13,640 nt of DNA from DATHWB01 sp040902855 (GCA_040902855.1 JBBDWN010000156.1:1-13640), one strand, 5' to 3'. Positions 1 to 8,367 are shown, counted from the stretch's first letter. The notes: generated from the letters alone by a model not told the origin. Translations and numbers: made by a program.

Positions 1-847
1 CCGCACCCGCCCCAAATGGTGGGAGAACCGGCCAGAACTGTGGGCTGAAGTGTGTAAGCGCCTGACAGTCGATCGGTGGTCTCCTGAACAGATCGCCCAA
101 CGGCTCCGCAGGGATCATCCCGATGAGCCAGCATGGTGGGTGTCACACGAATCGATCTATCAGGCGATCTATGTCCAACCGAAAGGCGAGTTCCGACGTC
201 AACTCACCCAGGCACTTCGCAGCGGACGAGTGAGACGCAAACCCCAAAGACGCACAGCAGGATCGGGAGGGTCAGGCAGGATCAGCGGGATGATCAACAT
301 CTCCGAACGGCCCGCCGAAGCCGCCGACCGGGCAGTGCCAGGCCATTGGGAAGGCGACCTGATGATCGGAGCGAACAACCAGTCCGCGGTCGCCACCCTG
401 GTCGAACGGTCCACCCGGTTCGGGATGATCATCAAACTCGACAGCCAAACCGCCGACCACGTCGCCGACCGGATCGCGGTTCACATCATCAGCCTCCCCG
501 ACCAGCTCAAACGTTCCCTCACCTGGGACCAAGGAAAAGAACTCGCCAACCACACCGAGTTCTCTGTCGCCACCGACATCCCCGTCTTCTTCTGTGACCC
601 GCACTCACCCTGGCAGCGGGGCACCAACGAGAACTGGAACGGGCTCGCCCGCCAATACCTCCCGAAAGGAACCGACCTCGCCGGCTACACCCAAACCGAC
701 CTCGACGCCATCGCCAACAGCATCAACAACCGGCCACGCAAAACCCTCGACTGGGACACACCAGCCGAACGATTCAACACACTCGTCGCGACCACCCCTT
801 GAAACCGCCGACGTATGAATCCGATCTAACCCTGGGTTCCAACGGAT
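1..847 (+). mobile_element. IS30-family insertion sequence, right part; left end outside the window
   Basis: The element is recognised by its transposase, which has an IS30-type DD(33)E core. Only the right-hand part is present because the reading frame is open to the left edge. The right end is not resolved: 45 bases separate the transposase stop from the ftsQ stop codon, and this stretch (803-847) should hold the right terminal inverted repeat. Without the left end the repeat cannot be paired, and no target duplication can be called. The stretch contains a small palindrome, AACCCTGGGTT, at 828-838. The element sits immediately after ftsQ, where ftsZ or ftsA often follows in other bacteria, so it probably inserted at the 3' edge of the dcw operon. 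Confidence 0.75.
2..802 (+). CDS. IS30-family transposase, 5' end outside the window (266 residues visible)
   Basis: This is a DDE transposase that would cut and join the ends of its own element. The frame is open from base 2, so the start and the N-terminal helix-turn-helix lie outside the window; the GTG at 50 is only the first start-like codon inside it. Counting from that GTG, the region at 11-40 (SPEQIAQRL, then VSHESIYQAIY) is the IS30 signature before the catalytic core. The likely catalytic residues are D103 in HWEGDLMIG, D160 in TWDQGKEL and E194 in QRGTNENWNGL. The last two are separated by 33 residues, as in the IS30 family. The C-terminus (NNRPRKTLDWDTPAERF) is typical and intact. 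No frameshift or internal stop is seen, so the visible part looks functional. It converges on ftsQ with a 45-base gap. Confidence 0.93.
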   Translation, partial: RTRPKWWENRPELWAEVCKRLTVDRWSPEQIAQRLRRDHPDEPAWWVSHESIYQAIYVQPKGEFRRQLTQALRSGRVRRKPQRRTAGSGGSGRISGMINISERPAEAADRAVPGHWEGDLMIGANNQSAVATLVERSTRFGMIIKLDSQTADHVADRIAVHIISLPDQLKRSLTWDQGKELANHTEFSVATDIPVFFCDPHSPWQRGTNENWNGLARQYLPKGTDLAGYTQTDLDAIANSINNRPRKTLDWDTPAERFNTLVATTP

Positions 848-1573
848 CTACTCGTCTGAGGTGGTGGGGGGGAGGACGGCGGGGCGGTCGGGGGCGATCA
901 GTGTGATCTCCGACCCCGGCTCAGGCTGATCGGCGATCACTACTTCCAGCGCTCTCGCCTTCTCCTCCATGTCGGTCGGTCGTCCCAACCGGATCTTGAA
1001 CCCGCCCCACACTGCATTCAGCTGATCGGTCCGAGCGTCGATCACCATCCCGGCGGTCAACTGCTCCGGGAGAGCGTCGACGAAGAGCAGCGCCGCCTCC
1101 ACTGCCCGATCCCCTCCGACCGAGCCGCGAATGCGCGGCGCCACCGGACCGGGATCACCCTGGGCAAGCACCACCCCGTCCGGAGCCAGATACTGCCAGC
1201 CACCACCGGTGTCGACCCAGGCGACGCCGAAACGCTCGACCACCGTGATCTCGAGGCCGGTCGGCCACCGGCGTCCGACGTCGACTGAGGCAATACGCGG
1301 ATCGGCGGCCAGGGCTTCCACGGCGGCGTCGGTGTCGATCTCGATCAGCGGTATCCCGAGCACCACTCCGGCCGCCTCGATCATCGACACCGGGTCCGTC
1401 TGAGCCTCCCCCGCCACCTCGATCCGATCCAACGAGAAGAGAGGCGAACGCAACACCGCCGTTGTCACCGCCGCCACCCCAACCACCACCACGAGCATGA
1501 GAAGACGACGAATCCCGGCCCGGATGCGGGTCTCGGCGACGGTGCGGCGGCGGGCGGCGAGCCTCGGATCCAT
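848..1573 (-). CDS. ftsQ: Cell division protein FtsQ (DivIB-type), 241 aa
   Basis: FtsQ is a bitopic membrane protein of the divisome that works with FtsL and FtsB to control septal peptidoglycan synthesis by FtsW and FtsI. The sequence has a basic cytoplasmic N-terminus (1-22), one membrane segment (about 23-41), a POTRA domain (about 46-115, starting FSLDRIEVAGEAQTD and including DPRIASVDVGRRWPTGLEITVVE written here in outline only), then a beta domain ending in the usual Ile-rich strand and Pro-rich tail. The ATG shares one base with the murB stop (TGATG), and GAAGG lies about nine bases upstream, so coupling to murB is likely. The TAG at 850-848 is the last operon feature before the IS30 element. 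The tail looks complete, although the final few residues could have been altered by the insertion. Confidence 0.88.
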   Translation of the reverse strand: MDPRLAARRRTVAETRIRAGIRRLLMLVVVVGVAAVTTAVLRSPLFSLDRIEVAGEAQTDPVSMIEAAGVVLGIPLIEIDTDAAVEALAADPRIASVDVGRRWPTGLEITVVERFGVAWVDTGGGWQYLAPDGVVLAQGDPGPVAPRIRGSVGGDRAVEAALLFVDALPEQLTAGMVIDARTDQLNAVWGGFKIRLGRPTDMEEKARALEVVIADQPEPGSEITLIAPDRPAVLPPTTSDE

Positions 1574-2460
1574 CAGGAGAAGCCTTCGAACTGGATCTCG
1601 GTCTCCAGCTCCACACCAGTCTTCGCCACCACGATCCCCCGCACCTCGTCGACCAGCCGGTACAGGTCGGCCGCAGTCGCCGCCGGGCCTGCCACGAAGA
1701 AGTTGGCATGTTTCTGGCTGACTGACACGTCGCCCACGGTGAGACCCTTCAACCCGAGAGAATCGATGATGCGACCCGCGCTGTCATCAGGCGGATTCTT
1801 GAAGACGCTTCCCGCGTTGAGGGTGCCGCCCGGCTGGTACTCACGCCGCCAGCGGGTGATCTCACGCATACGCGCCTCGCCTTCCTCAGACTCGCCAGGC
1901 TCGAAGGCGAAGAGTGCATCGAGCACCACCTGGTGCGCCGCCACCGAAGAGTGGCGGTACCGAAGATCGAGCTCGCCGGCGGCTTTCACTTCAACCTCCC
2001 CGAGGCGTCCGTCGAGGATCGACACCTCGATCAGGACGTCTTTCGTCTCCCGCCCGTGGCCACCGGCGTTCTGGCGGACCGCCCCTCCCACGCTGCCGGG
2101 GATCCCGACGTAGAACTCCAAACCCAACCGCCCGGCCGCAACCGCCGCCCTCGCCAGCTGCGGGAGGCGAACAGCCGCGCCTGCCCACACGCCGTCTGGT
2201 CGCTGAACCACCTCGTTGAACGACCCGGTCAGCCTGAGGACCAGCGCATCGATCCCGTGGTCGGACACCACGAGGTTGCTGCCACGACCGAGGACGAGCA
2301 ACGGGATCTGGGACTGGCGCCACGCCCCCAACACCCTGTCGAGCTCGTCCCGGCTCCCCACCTCGGCATAGAACGACGCCGGGCCTCCCAGCTTGTAGGT
2401 GGTGAGCGGGCCCACCGGGATGTCCCGGCGGACGATGTCGAGATCAGCCAGTGCGCTCAT
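1573..2460 (-). CDS. murB: UDP-N-acetylenolpyruvoylglucosamine reductase MurB, 295 aa
   Basis: MurB is a cytoplasmic FAD enzyme that uses NADPH to reduce UDP-GlcNAc-enolpyruvate to UDP-MurNAc. The FAD-binding motifs are visible as LGRGSNLVV (57-65) and GIPGSVGGAVRQNAGG (119-134). The C-terminal domain has the proton donor S218 in NAGSVFKNP, the AGRIIDSLGLKG segment (228-239), HANFF (251-255) and the catalytic Glu E288 in LETEIQ. Its 295 residues fit the shorter MurB class. The frame extends further upstream, but the ATG at 2460 is chosen because it overlaps the murC stop as ATGA, has GAGGGG just upstream, and puts the protein start shortly before the first conserved block. Its place between murC and ftsQ recalls Firmicutes and some deep-branching lineages. 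Confidence 0.95.
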   Translation of the reverse strand: MSALADLDIVRRDIPVGPLTTYKLGGPASFYAEVGSRDELDRVLGAWRQSQIPLLVLGRGSNLVVSDHGIDALVLRLTGSFNEVVQRPDGVWAGAAVRLPQLARAAVAAGRLGLEFYVGIPGSVGGAVRQNAGGHGRETKDVLIEVSILDGRLGEVEVKAAGELDLRYRHSSVAAHQVVLDALFAFEPGESEEGEARMREITRWRREYQPGGTLNAGSVFKNPPDDSAGRIIDSLGLKGLTVGDVSVSQKHANFFVAGPAATAADLYRLVDEVRGIVVAKTGVELETEIQFEGFS

Positions 2461-3830
2461 CTCGCCCCTCGCAACAGACCCAACAGTTCGTCGGACAGCG
2501 TCTCGATGTCTCCCGCCCCCATGCACACCACCAGATCGCCGGATTCGGTGAGTCCCGCCACGACGGCAGCCGCCGAGTCACGCACTGGGGCATCAACCAC
2601 GACCGCTGCCCCCGCACTGCGCACCGCGTCGCTCACGAGACGGCCGTCGACTCCAGGGATCGGCTTCTCCCGGGCGCCATACACGTCGAGCACGACCACC
2701 GCCGACGCAGCAGCCAGCGCCCTCCCGAAGCCATCCGCGTGCTCGGCGGTGCGCGAATACAGGTGAGGCTGGAAGACCGCCACCACCCTCCTCCCGGAGC
2801 GAAGGGCTGCATCAAGTGTCGCCGCCACCTCCGTCGGGTGGTGGGCGTAATCGTCGACGACCGTCACGTTGCCCGCAGTCCCCCGCACATCCCAGCGCCG
2901 GCCGACACCGCCAAACGATTCGAGTCCCGCCGCCGCGGCATCGACGTCGACGCCCCAAGACGACAGGAGCGCCAACGCCCCCGCCGCGTTCCGGGCCATG
3001 TGCGCGCCCGGCAGGGGAACCGAGACATCCCATTCCCCCGTCGGACCGGCCAGTCGGAACGACGAACCGTCGGGACGGGACTCCAGGTCGGCAACGCGCC
3101 AAACGGCATCGGCATCGGTGCCGTAACCCACTGCGCCCGCCATCTCGACCAGCCTTCGACCGCCCGGGTCGTCGATGCAGGCGAACAGCGGTCCGTCCAC
3201 AGCCCGTGCCACCCGCCCGAACGCCGCCTCGACCTCGGCCAACGTCCCAAAGTGGTCGAGATGATCGGCCTCGACGTTCGTGACGACGAGACCTGAAAGA
3301 TGGACCTGTTCGAACGTGCCGAACGCCTCGTCGACCTCCAGGATCAGCAGATCGTCCGAGCCAGACAGCGCATTCGTCCCAAGATCGGCCAGCTGACCGC
3401 CAACCACGAAAGAAGGATCCAGACCGGCGGCACGCGCCCCCGTCACGAGCATCGCGGTCGTCGAGGTCTTGCCGTGTGTGCCGGTCGCACCGATCGTCGG
3501 AATCATCGTCGTCAGCGCAGAGAGCAGCCGAGGACGCCGCCACACGGGGATCCGGCGTGCCCCGGCCGCCGCCAGCTCGGGATCTGAATCGGGAACTGCC
3601 GACGAGGCCACGACCAGGTCGACCCGTTCGAGCCGCTCGGGCTCGTGGCCCGACCAGGTCTCGATCCCTTCTTCGTTCAGCGTCGACAGGAGAGCGGAGG
3701 ACCTGGCGTCCGAGCCGGTGACGGCGTGACCACTTCCGGCGAGGATCCTCGCCAACCCGGACATCCCGGCACCGCCGATACCGACGATGTGGATCCTCTC
3801 GGCCTCGGTGAGAAGGGATACGTCAGCCAT
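2457..3830 (-). CDS. murC: UDP-N-acetylmuramate--L-alanine ligase MurC, 457 aa
   Basis: MurC adds L-alanine to UDP-MurNAc with ATP, the first peptide step in the cytoplasm. The N-terminal UDP-binding domain has IGGAGMSG (18-25). The central ATPase domain has the P-loop GATGTHGKTSTT (114-125), EVDEAFGTF (165-173) and NVEADHLDHF (185-194). The C-terminal domain has GVGRRWDVRG (308-317), DDYAHHPTE (326-334), QPHLYSRT (354-361) and VYGAREKPIPG (383-393). EVDEAFGTF and GRRW differ slightly from the EADESD and GRRF forms seen in many MurC proteins, but all key motifs are present. The ATG overlaps the murG stop by eight bases, and there is no clear ribosome binding site, so it probably relies on coupling to murG. 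The stop overlaps murB as ATGA. Confidence 0.97.
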   Translation of the reverse strand: MADVSLLTEAERIHIVGIGGAGMSGLARILAGSGHAVTGSDARSSALLSTLNEEGIETWSGHEPERLERVDLVVASSAVPDSDPELAAAGARRIPVWRRPRLLSALTTMIPTIGATGTHGKTSTTAMLVTGARAAGLDPSFVVGGQLADLGTNALSGSDDLLILEVDEAFGTFEQVHLSGLVVTNVEADHLDHFGTLAEVEAAFGRVARAVDGPLFACIDDPGGRRLVEMAGAVGYGTDADAVWRVADLESRPDGSSFRLAGPTGEWDVSVPLPGAHMARNAAGALALLSSWGVDVDAAAAGLESFGGVGRRWDVRGTAGNVTVVDDYAHHPTEVAATLDAALRSGRRVVAVFQPHLYSRTAEHADGFGRALAAASAVVVLDVYGAREKPIPGVDGRLVSDAVRSAGAAVVVDAPVRDSAAAVVAGLTESGDLVVCMGAGDIETLSDELLGLLRGAR

Positions 3831-4875
3831 GCGCAGAGATCATCGCAGCGGCGATGACGTCGGCTGCATCGGGTCGCGCCAGCGCAACGGCCGCTTCCCG
3901 CATGACGGCCAGCCGGGCCGGGTCTGCGAGGATTCCGGCGATCACCTGCGGCACCGTCGCCACCGCGTGCTCCTCGACCACGACGGCCGCCCCGGCCGCC
4001 GCCAGAAAGGCCGCGTTCGCCGCCTGGTGCCCTGAGCTCCCGAATCCGCCAGGGACGAGGACGGCCGGCGTCCCGGTGGCCGACAGTTCCGCCACTGCGC
4101 CCCCCGCCCTGGCCAGGACGAGGTCGGAGGCGGCGTAGAACAGGTCCATCCGATCTTCGAATCCGATGATCCGCCAGCTCTCGGTACCTGACAGGGATTC
4201 GGCGTGGATATCACCGGCCAGATGGACGACCTGAACCCCTTCGAGTGCCGCCACCGAGGCGGTCACCCTGTTCAGGACCCCGGCCCCGAGGCTCCCGCCG
4301 GAGACGCCGACAATCGGACGATCGCCCGCCAGCCCGTATCGACCCAGCGCCTCGCCCCGCAGTGCGTCGCGGTCAAAACGGGCGATGGCGGTCCGCACCG
4401 GGTTTCCGACCCATTCTGCATCGAGGCCACGCGTCTCGGGGAACGACCCGAACCGTCGGCGGGCGAGGCGGCCGGCCATCCGGTTTCCTAGTCCGGCGTG
4501 GGCGTTCTGTTCTGAGACGATCACGGTCGCACCCGCCAGTCGGCCGGCAATAGCCGCCGGCACGGTGACATATCCGCCGAGGCCGAGAACCGTTCCTACC
4601 GACCGCTCCCGAAACGTCCGACGCATGGCGACGATCGCCGAGACGAGTGTCAACGGGATACGCAGATTCGAAACGGCCAGACTGCGCGTGAGACCCTGGA
4701 GCGGGACCCGCAGGAAAGGGAAACCGGCAGCGGGATACACGGACGCCTCCAGCCGGTCCCCCCCGACGTAGAGCACGTCGTCCCTCGCAATCCCGGCAGC
4801 CACGAGCGCCTCCCCCACCGCCAACCCGGGAAAGACGTGACCCCCGGTTCCGACGGCTGCGATTGCAAAGGTCAC
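3823..4875 (-). CDS. murG: UDP-GlcNAc:lipid I N-acetylglucosamine transferase MurG, 350 aa
   Basis: MurG transfers GlcNAc from UDP-GlcNAc to lipid I on the inner face of the membrane, giving lipid II. It is a GT-B enzyme: the N-terminal domain has GTGGHVFPGLA (9-19), GLGGYV (98-103) and EQNAHAGLGNR (122-132). The C-terminal domain has GNPVR (157-161), GGSLGA (193-198), RAGGAVAELSA (256-266) and GSSGHQAANA (279-288). The GTG at 4875 is chosen because it overlaps the ftsW stop as GTGA and puts the glycine-rich loop at its usual distance from the N-terminus. The frame stays open for over a kilobase upstream, but that part is a shadow of ftsW. No strong ribosome binding site is seen; coupling to ftsW is likely. 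Length matches the family. Confidence 0.96.
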   Translation of the reverse strand: MTFAIAAVGTGGHVFPGLAVGEALVAAGIARDDVLYVGGDRLEASVYPAAGFPFLRVPLQGLTRSLAVSNLRIPLTLVSAIVAMRRTFRERSVGTVLGLGGYVTVPAAIAGRLAGATVIVSEQNAHAGLGNRMAGRLARRRFGSFPETRGLDAEWVGNPVRTAIARFDRDALRGEALGRYGLAGDRPIVGVSGGSLGAGVLNRVTASVAALEGVQVVHLAGDIHAESLSGTESWRIIGFEDRMDLFYAASDLVLARAGGAVAELSATGTPAVLVPGGFGSSGHQAANAAFLAAAGAAVVVEEHAVATVPQVIAGILADPARLAVMREAAVALARPDAADVIAAAMISAHG

Positions 4876-6044
4876 CGCGTTCGACCACCGCTGTGGGCGA
4901 TGTTCACCAGCACCCCGGCCGCCGCCATCGTGACGGCGATGGCCGTGCCGCCATAGGAGACGAACGGAAGCGTGATGCCGGTGATCGGCATCATGCCGAG
5001 AACGCCTCCGATGTTGACGATGGCCTGCATCGTGATCCACGCAGTGATGCCTGCCGCCACCATCCGGCCAAAGGCGTCCGGTGCTCGGCGGGCGACCGTC
5101 CATCCGGCGGCCGCGAAGAGGGCGAACAGGGCGAGTACGAGTGAGGCGCCGAGGAAGCCCGTTTCCTCGCCGATGATGGCGAAGATGAAGTCCGTGTGAG
5201 CGTTGGGAAGGTAGAACCAGCGAGCCCGGCTGCCACCGAGACCCACTCCGAATATCCCGCCGGTGCCGAGGGCATAATAGCTCTGGATGAGCTGCCAACC
5301 GGTCCCACCGGCATCCGCCCAAGGATCGAGGAACCCGGTGATCCGATCGCGCCGATAACCGGCGGACATCGCGAGGGCCCCGGCAGCCAGCCCGCCCATC
5401 ACACCGGTGCCGACAACGAAGCGGAACGGCGCCGTCGACGTGAGCATGACCGCCATCGCCGCCACCGCGATGACAATCGTCGTTCCGAGGTCCGGCTGGA
5501 GCATCACCAACAGTGCCGTCCCGCCGAGGAACATCGCAACAGGTGCCAGGAAGTGACCGAGGTCGCCCAGCATCTTTCGCTTCTTGTCGAGGATCGCGGC
5601 GAGGGCCACGATGACACCGAACTTCGCCATCTCGGACGGCTGAAGGCTGATCGGCCCGAGATCGATCCAGCGGCGGGCGCCGGCCACGTCCTCGCCGATG
5701 AAGAGGGCGAGCAACAGGAGCCCGGTGATCCCGACGAAGATCGGCATCGCCAGTTTGCGATAGAGCTGATAGGAGACTCGGGACGTCACGAAGAGGGCCA
5801 CCGCGCCGATTCCCACGCCAGCCAGTTGACGCTTGAGGAAGAAGAACTGGTCCTCTTGCGAGCCGATACCGACGACCGAGGAGGCCGAGGTCGTGGCCGC
5901 GAGCCCGACGACCAACAGCGCGGCCATCACCACCATCAACGTCGTGGCCGACCGGGCATTGGCAGTTCGTTGATCGGCTCTGGCCCGGGCTGCCGCCCGC
6001 AACTCGGTAATCGAGGTGATTTTCGGTGCCGAACGCGTACTCAC
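4872..6044 (-). CDS. ftsW: Septal peptidoglycan polymerase FtsW (SEDS family), 390 aa
   Basis: FtsW is a multi-pass membrane glycosyltransferase of the SEDS family that polymerises lipid II at the septum together with FtsI. A basic cytoplasmic N-terminus (about 1-33) precedes roughly ten membrane segments. Family blocks are GARRWIDLGPISLQPSEMAK (122-141), QPDLGTTI (183-190), NAHTDFIFAIIGEETG (281-296, with D285 at the position of the essential SEDS aspartate) and PITGITLPFVSYGGTA (353-368). Its place in the dcw cluster and the HTDFIF block favour FtsW over RodA. The GTG start overlaps the murD stop as GTGA, and GGAG lies about six bases upstream. The stop overlaps murG in the same way. Confidence 0.94.
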   Translation of the reverse strand: MSTRSAPKITSITELRAAARARADQRTANARSATTLMVVMAALLVVGLAATTSASSVVGIGSQEDQFFFLKRQLAGVGIGAVALFVTSRVSYQLYRKLAMPIFVGITGLLLLALFIGEDVAGARRWIDLGPISLQPSEMAKFGVIVALAAILDKKRKMLGDLGHFLAPVAMFLGGTALLVMLQPDLGTTIVIAVAAMAVMLTSTAPFRFVVGTGVMGGLAAGALAMSAGYRRDRITGFLDPWADAGGTGWQLIQSYYALGTGGIFGVGLGGSRARWFYLPNAHTDFIFAIIGEETGFLGASLVLALFALFAAAGWTVARRAPDAFGRMVAAGITAWITMQAIVNIGGVLGMMPITGITLPFVSYGGTAIAVTMAAAGVLVNIAHSGGRTR

Positions 6045-7309
6045 AAGGTCTCCGATCGGGCTGCGGCGGCGAACGCGTCACCGCGGGCGGCGTAGGACTC
6101 GAACATGTCGTAGCTGGCACAGCCGGGGGCGAGAAGAACGACGTCACCGGACGTCGCGATGGAGCGGGCGATTTCGACGGCTTCGATCATCGACCCGGCC
6201 GCGTGGCCACGCCGGCCGGCAGCCTCAAGCAGAACCGGTGCACTCTCGCCGATCGCCACCACCGCCTTGACGCCGGAGGCAGTCGCCAACGGGGAGATAT
6301 CGAGACCCTTCGCCAACCCGCCTGCGATGAGAACGACCGACGGGTAGGACCCGATCGCGGCCAACGCGGCGTGAGGATTGGTCGCCTTCGAATCGTCCAC
6401 CCATCGAACACCGGAGCCCTCGAAGACCACTTGCCTCCGGTGAGCGCCCGGGGTGAAGCTCCTCGCAACCCCGGCCACCGCGTCGGGATCGGCGCCCATC
6501 GCCAGGGCGGCCGCCCCGGCAAGGGCGAGATCCGTGTGATACACCGGATCGTCGACGGCGAGCTCGGAAAGCGGTACCGCCAGTCCGTCCCACACCAGCT
6601 CCTCGTCGACCACACCGACGGCCGTCGAGCCATCGACCGATACACCAACCTGGGTGGCCGCGCTGCGGGCCGCAACTGCGGTCGCCCCGTCGTCGAGTGC
6701 GTCGAACACGACGAGGTCATCAGCCGCCTGATTGGCCACGATCCGGGCCTTGGCTTCCCGATAGCCGGCAACGCTGCCGTGCCAGTCGAGATGGTCTGCG
6801 GCCACGTTGGTGACCACGGCCACACGCGCATGAAACCGGTCGATGAACCGGAGCTGAAAACTCGACATCTCGAGGACCAGCACGTCGAGCTCTTCCGACG
6901 TCCAGTCCGAGACAGGGTTCCCGATGTTGCCGAGTGCGGGCGCCCGCAGACCGGACGCCGTCAGCATGTCCGAAATCAGGGTCGTGACAGTGGTCTTGCC
7001 GTTCGTCCCGGTCACCCCGACCGTTGGTGCATGGATTTCGCGCCACGCGAACTCGACTTCGCCGATGACTTCGACACCTGCCTCCAACGCGTCAGTGATG
7101 GGAGCAGACCGCTCGCCGAAGCCGGGCGAGGCCACCACCAGATCGAGTCCCTGAAGCGTCAGCGGGTCCCAGGCGCCGCTGACGACTGCGACGTCGGCCA
7201 GATCGATGACGGGGTTGCGGTCGTAGACGAGCACCCGATGGCCAAGCCGGACCGCCAGCCGCGCCGCTGCTCGCCCCGAAACCCCCGCCCCGAGCACCAG
7301 CGTCCTCAT
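6041..7309 (-). CDS. murD: UDP-N-acetylmuramoylalanine--D-glutamate ligase MurD, 422 aa
   Basis: MurD adds D-glutamate to UDP-MurNAc-L-Ala with ATP in the cytoplasm. The N-terminal domain begins with a Rossmann-like LVLGAGVSG (4-12). The ATPase domain has GVTGTNGKTT (98-107), GNIGNP (127-132), EMSSFQL (147-153) and NVAADHLDWHG (168-178). The C-terminal domain has DDSKATNPHAA (305-315) and the MurD-typical APGCASYDMF (394-403), which separates it from MurC, MurE and MurF. The ATG at 7309 overlaps the mraY stop as ATGA, has GAAGGG about nine bases upstream, and gives the family length. The longer upstream extension of the frame overlies mraY and is rejected. Confidence 0.96.
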   Translation of the reverse strand: MRTLVLGAGVSGRAAARLAVRLGHRVLVYDRNPVIDLADVAVVSGAWDPLTLQGLDLVVASPGFGERSAPITDALEAGVEVIGEVEFAWREIHAPTVGVTGTNGKTTVTTLISDMLTASGLRAPALGNIGNPVSDWTSEELDVLVLEMSSFQLRFIDRFHARVAVVTNVAADHLDWHGSVAGYREAKARIVANQAADDLVVFDALDDGATAVAARSAATQVGVSVDGSTAVGVVDEELVWDGLAVPLSELAVDDPVYHTDLALAGAAALAMGADPDAVAGVARSFTPGAHRRQVVFEGSGVRWVDDSKATNPHAALAAIGSYPSVVLIAGGLAKGLDISPLATASGVKAVVAIGESAPVLLEAAGRRGHAAGSMIEAVEIARSIATSGDVVLLAPGCASYDMFESYAARGDAFAAAARSETL

Positions 7310-8367
7310 CGCAGGATCCCTTCTACCGACAGGAAGTCGGCGTAGAACAGTCCGAGCCCCAACGCCACCCCCACGCCCGCCAGGATCCAGAAACGGATCA
7401 CCACCGTCGTCTCCGGCCACCCTTTCAGTTCGAAGTGGTGGTGGAAGGGCGCCATCAGGAAGACCCGATTGCCGGTGAGTTTGTAGCTCGCCGTCTGCAG
7501 CATGACCGACACGGTCTCGGCGACGAACAGGCTGGCGATGATGGCAAGCAGCAGATGTGTGTTGGTGAGCAGGGCCAGCGCCGCCAGCAGACCGCCGATC
7601 CCGTTGGACCCCGCATCTCCCATGAAGATCTTGGCGGGTGGGGCGTTCCACCAGAGGAAGCCGAGCAGGGCACCGAGCATCGCAGCCGACATCGACGCCA
7701 GTTCGAGCGGATCAGTCGACAGGTAGGTCCCGCCTACGCCGCCGTATCGGAACTTCCAGAAGGCGATGATGGTGTACGCCCCGAACATCAGCGCCCCTGC
7801 CCCGGCGGCCAAACCGTCCATGCCATCGGCCAGGTTCGCCCCGTTGGCGGCGCCGGTGAGCAGGAACAACACCCACACGACGAAAAAGATGCCGAGATCG
7901 ATGCCGAGCGGACGGACGAAGGACAGCTCCGTCGAGACCCCGGCGGCCGAGGCACCCCAGGCGAAGAGCCCGGCGACCACAAGCTGCCCGGAGAATTTGG
8001 CCCGGGCGTTCAGACCGAGAGATCGCTTTCTGGTGTACTTCACGAAGTCGTCGATGAATCCGATGACCGACATCCCCACGAGCGCCAGCAGGGCGAGAAG
8101 CCCACCAGCACCGAACGGCTGGATCTCGAGCTGGAATCCGCGACTCGCAGACCACACCCGGACGTGGGACACCAGGAAGGCGAGGACCGTCGCCACAACG
8201 AACACCACGCCGCCCATGGTTGGGGTTCCCTGTTTGTGGTGGTGGCCCTCGACTTCCTCCTGGATGAACTGGCCGATGCTGTGATGACGAAGCACTCCGA
8301 TGGCGGCAGGCATCACCACCAGCGAGACAAACAGTCCGACGGATGCGGCCATGAGAAGGCTGATCAT
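7306..8367 (-). CDS. mraY: Phospho-N-acetylmuramoyl-pentapeptide transferase MraY, 353 aa
   Basis: MraY joins phospho-MurNAc-pentapeptide to undecaprenyl phosphate, making lipid I at the inner membrane face. It is a protein of about ten membrane segments with the family's cytoplasmic motifs: KQGTPTMGG (45-53), FIDDFVKYTRKRSLGL (104-119, with D106 and D107), NLADGMDGLA (178-187), FMGDAGSNGIGG (248-259, with D251) and APFHHHFELKGWPE (306-319). The block after D251 reads GSNGIGG where GSLALGG is common. The ATG overlaps the murE stop as ATGA, with GGAG about ten bases upstream. In most bacteria murF lies between murE and mraY; here they are directly fused at their ends. Confidence 0.97.
   Translation of the reverse strand: MISLLMAASVGLFVSLVVMPAAIGVLRHHSIGQFIQEEVEGHHHKQGTPTMGGVVFVVATVLAFLVSHVRVWSASRGFQLEIQPFGAGGLLALLALVGMSVIGFIDDFVKYTRKRSLGLNARAKFSGQLVVAGLFAWGASAAGVSTELSFVRPLGIDLGIFFVVWVLFLLTGAANGANLADGMDGLAAGAGALMFGAYTIIAFWKFRYGGVGGTYLSTDPLELASMSAAMLGALLGFLWWNAPPAKIFMGDAGSNGIGGLLAALALLTNTHLLLAIIASLFVAETVSVMLQTASYKLTGNRVFLMAPFHHHFELKGWPETTVVIRFWILAGVGVALGLGLFYADFLSVEGILR

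Noticed and set aside
828..838. Palindrome AACCCTGGGTT as a bidirectional terminator for ftsQ and the transposase
   Set aside because: The stem is only five pairs with a one-base centre and has no T-run on either side. It is more likely part of the IS end.
3823..6147. A 774-codon minus-strand frame that looks like an N-terminal fusion to MurG
   Set aside because: The part before 4875 lies in another frame of ftsW and is an Arg/Gly-rich shadow with no domain. MurG starts cleanly at the GTG overlapping the ftsW stop.
7310..7651. Upstream extension of MurD by 114 codons
   Set aside because: It overlies the mraY coding region in another frame. The ATG at 7309 gives the normal MurD length and the ATGA junction.
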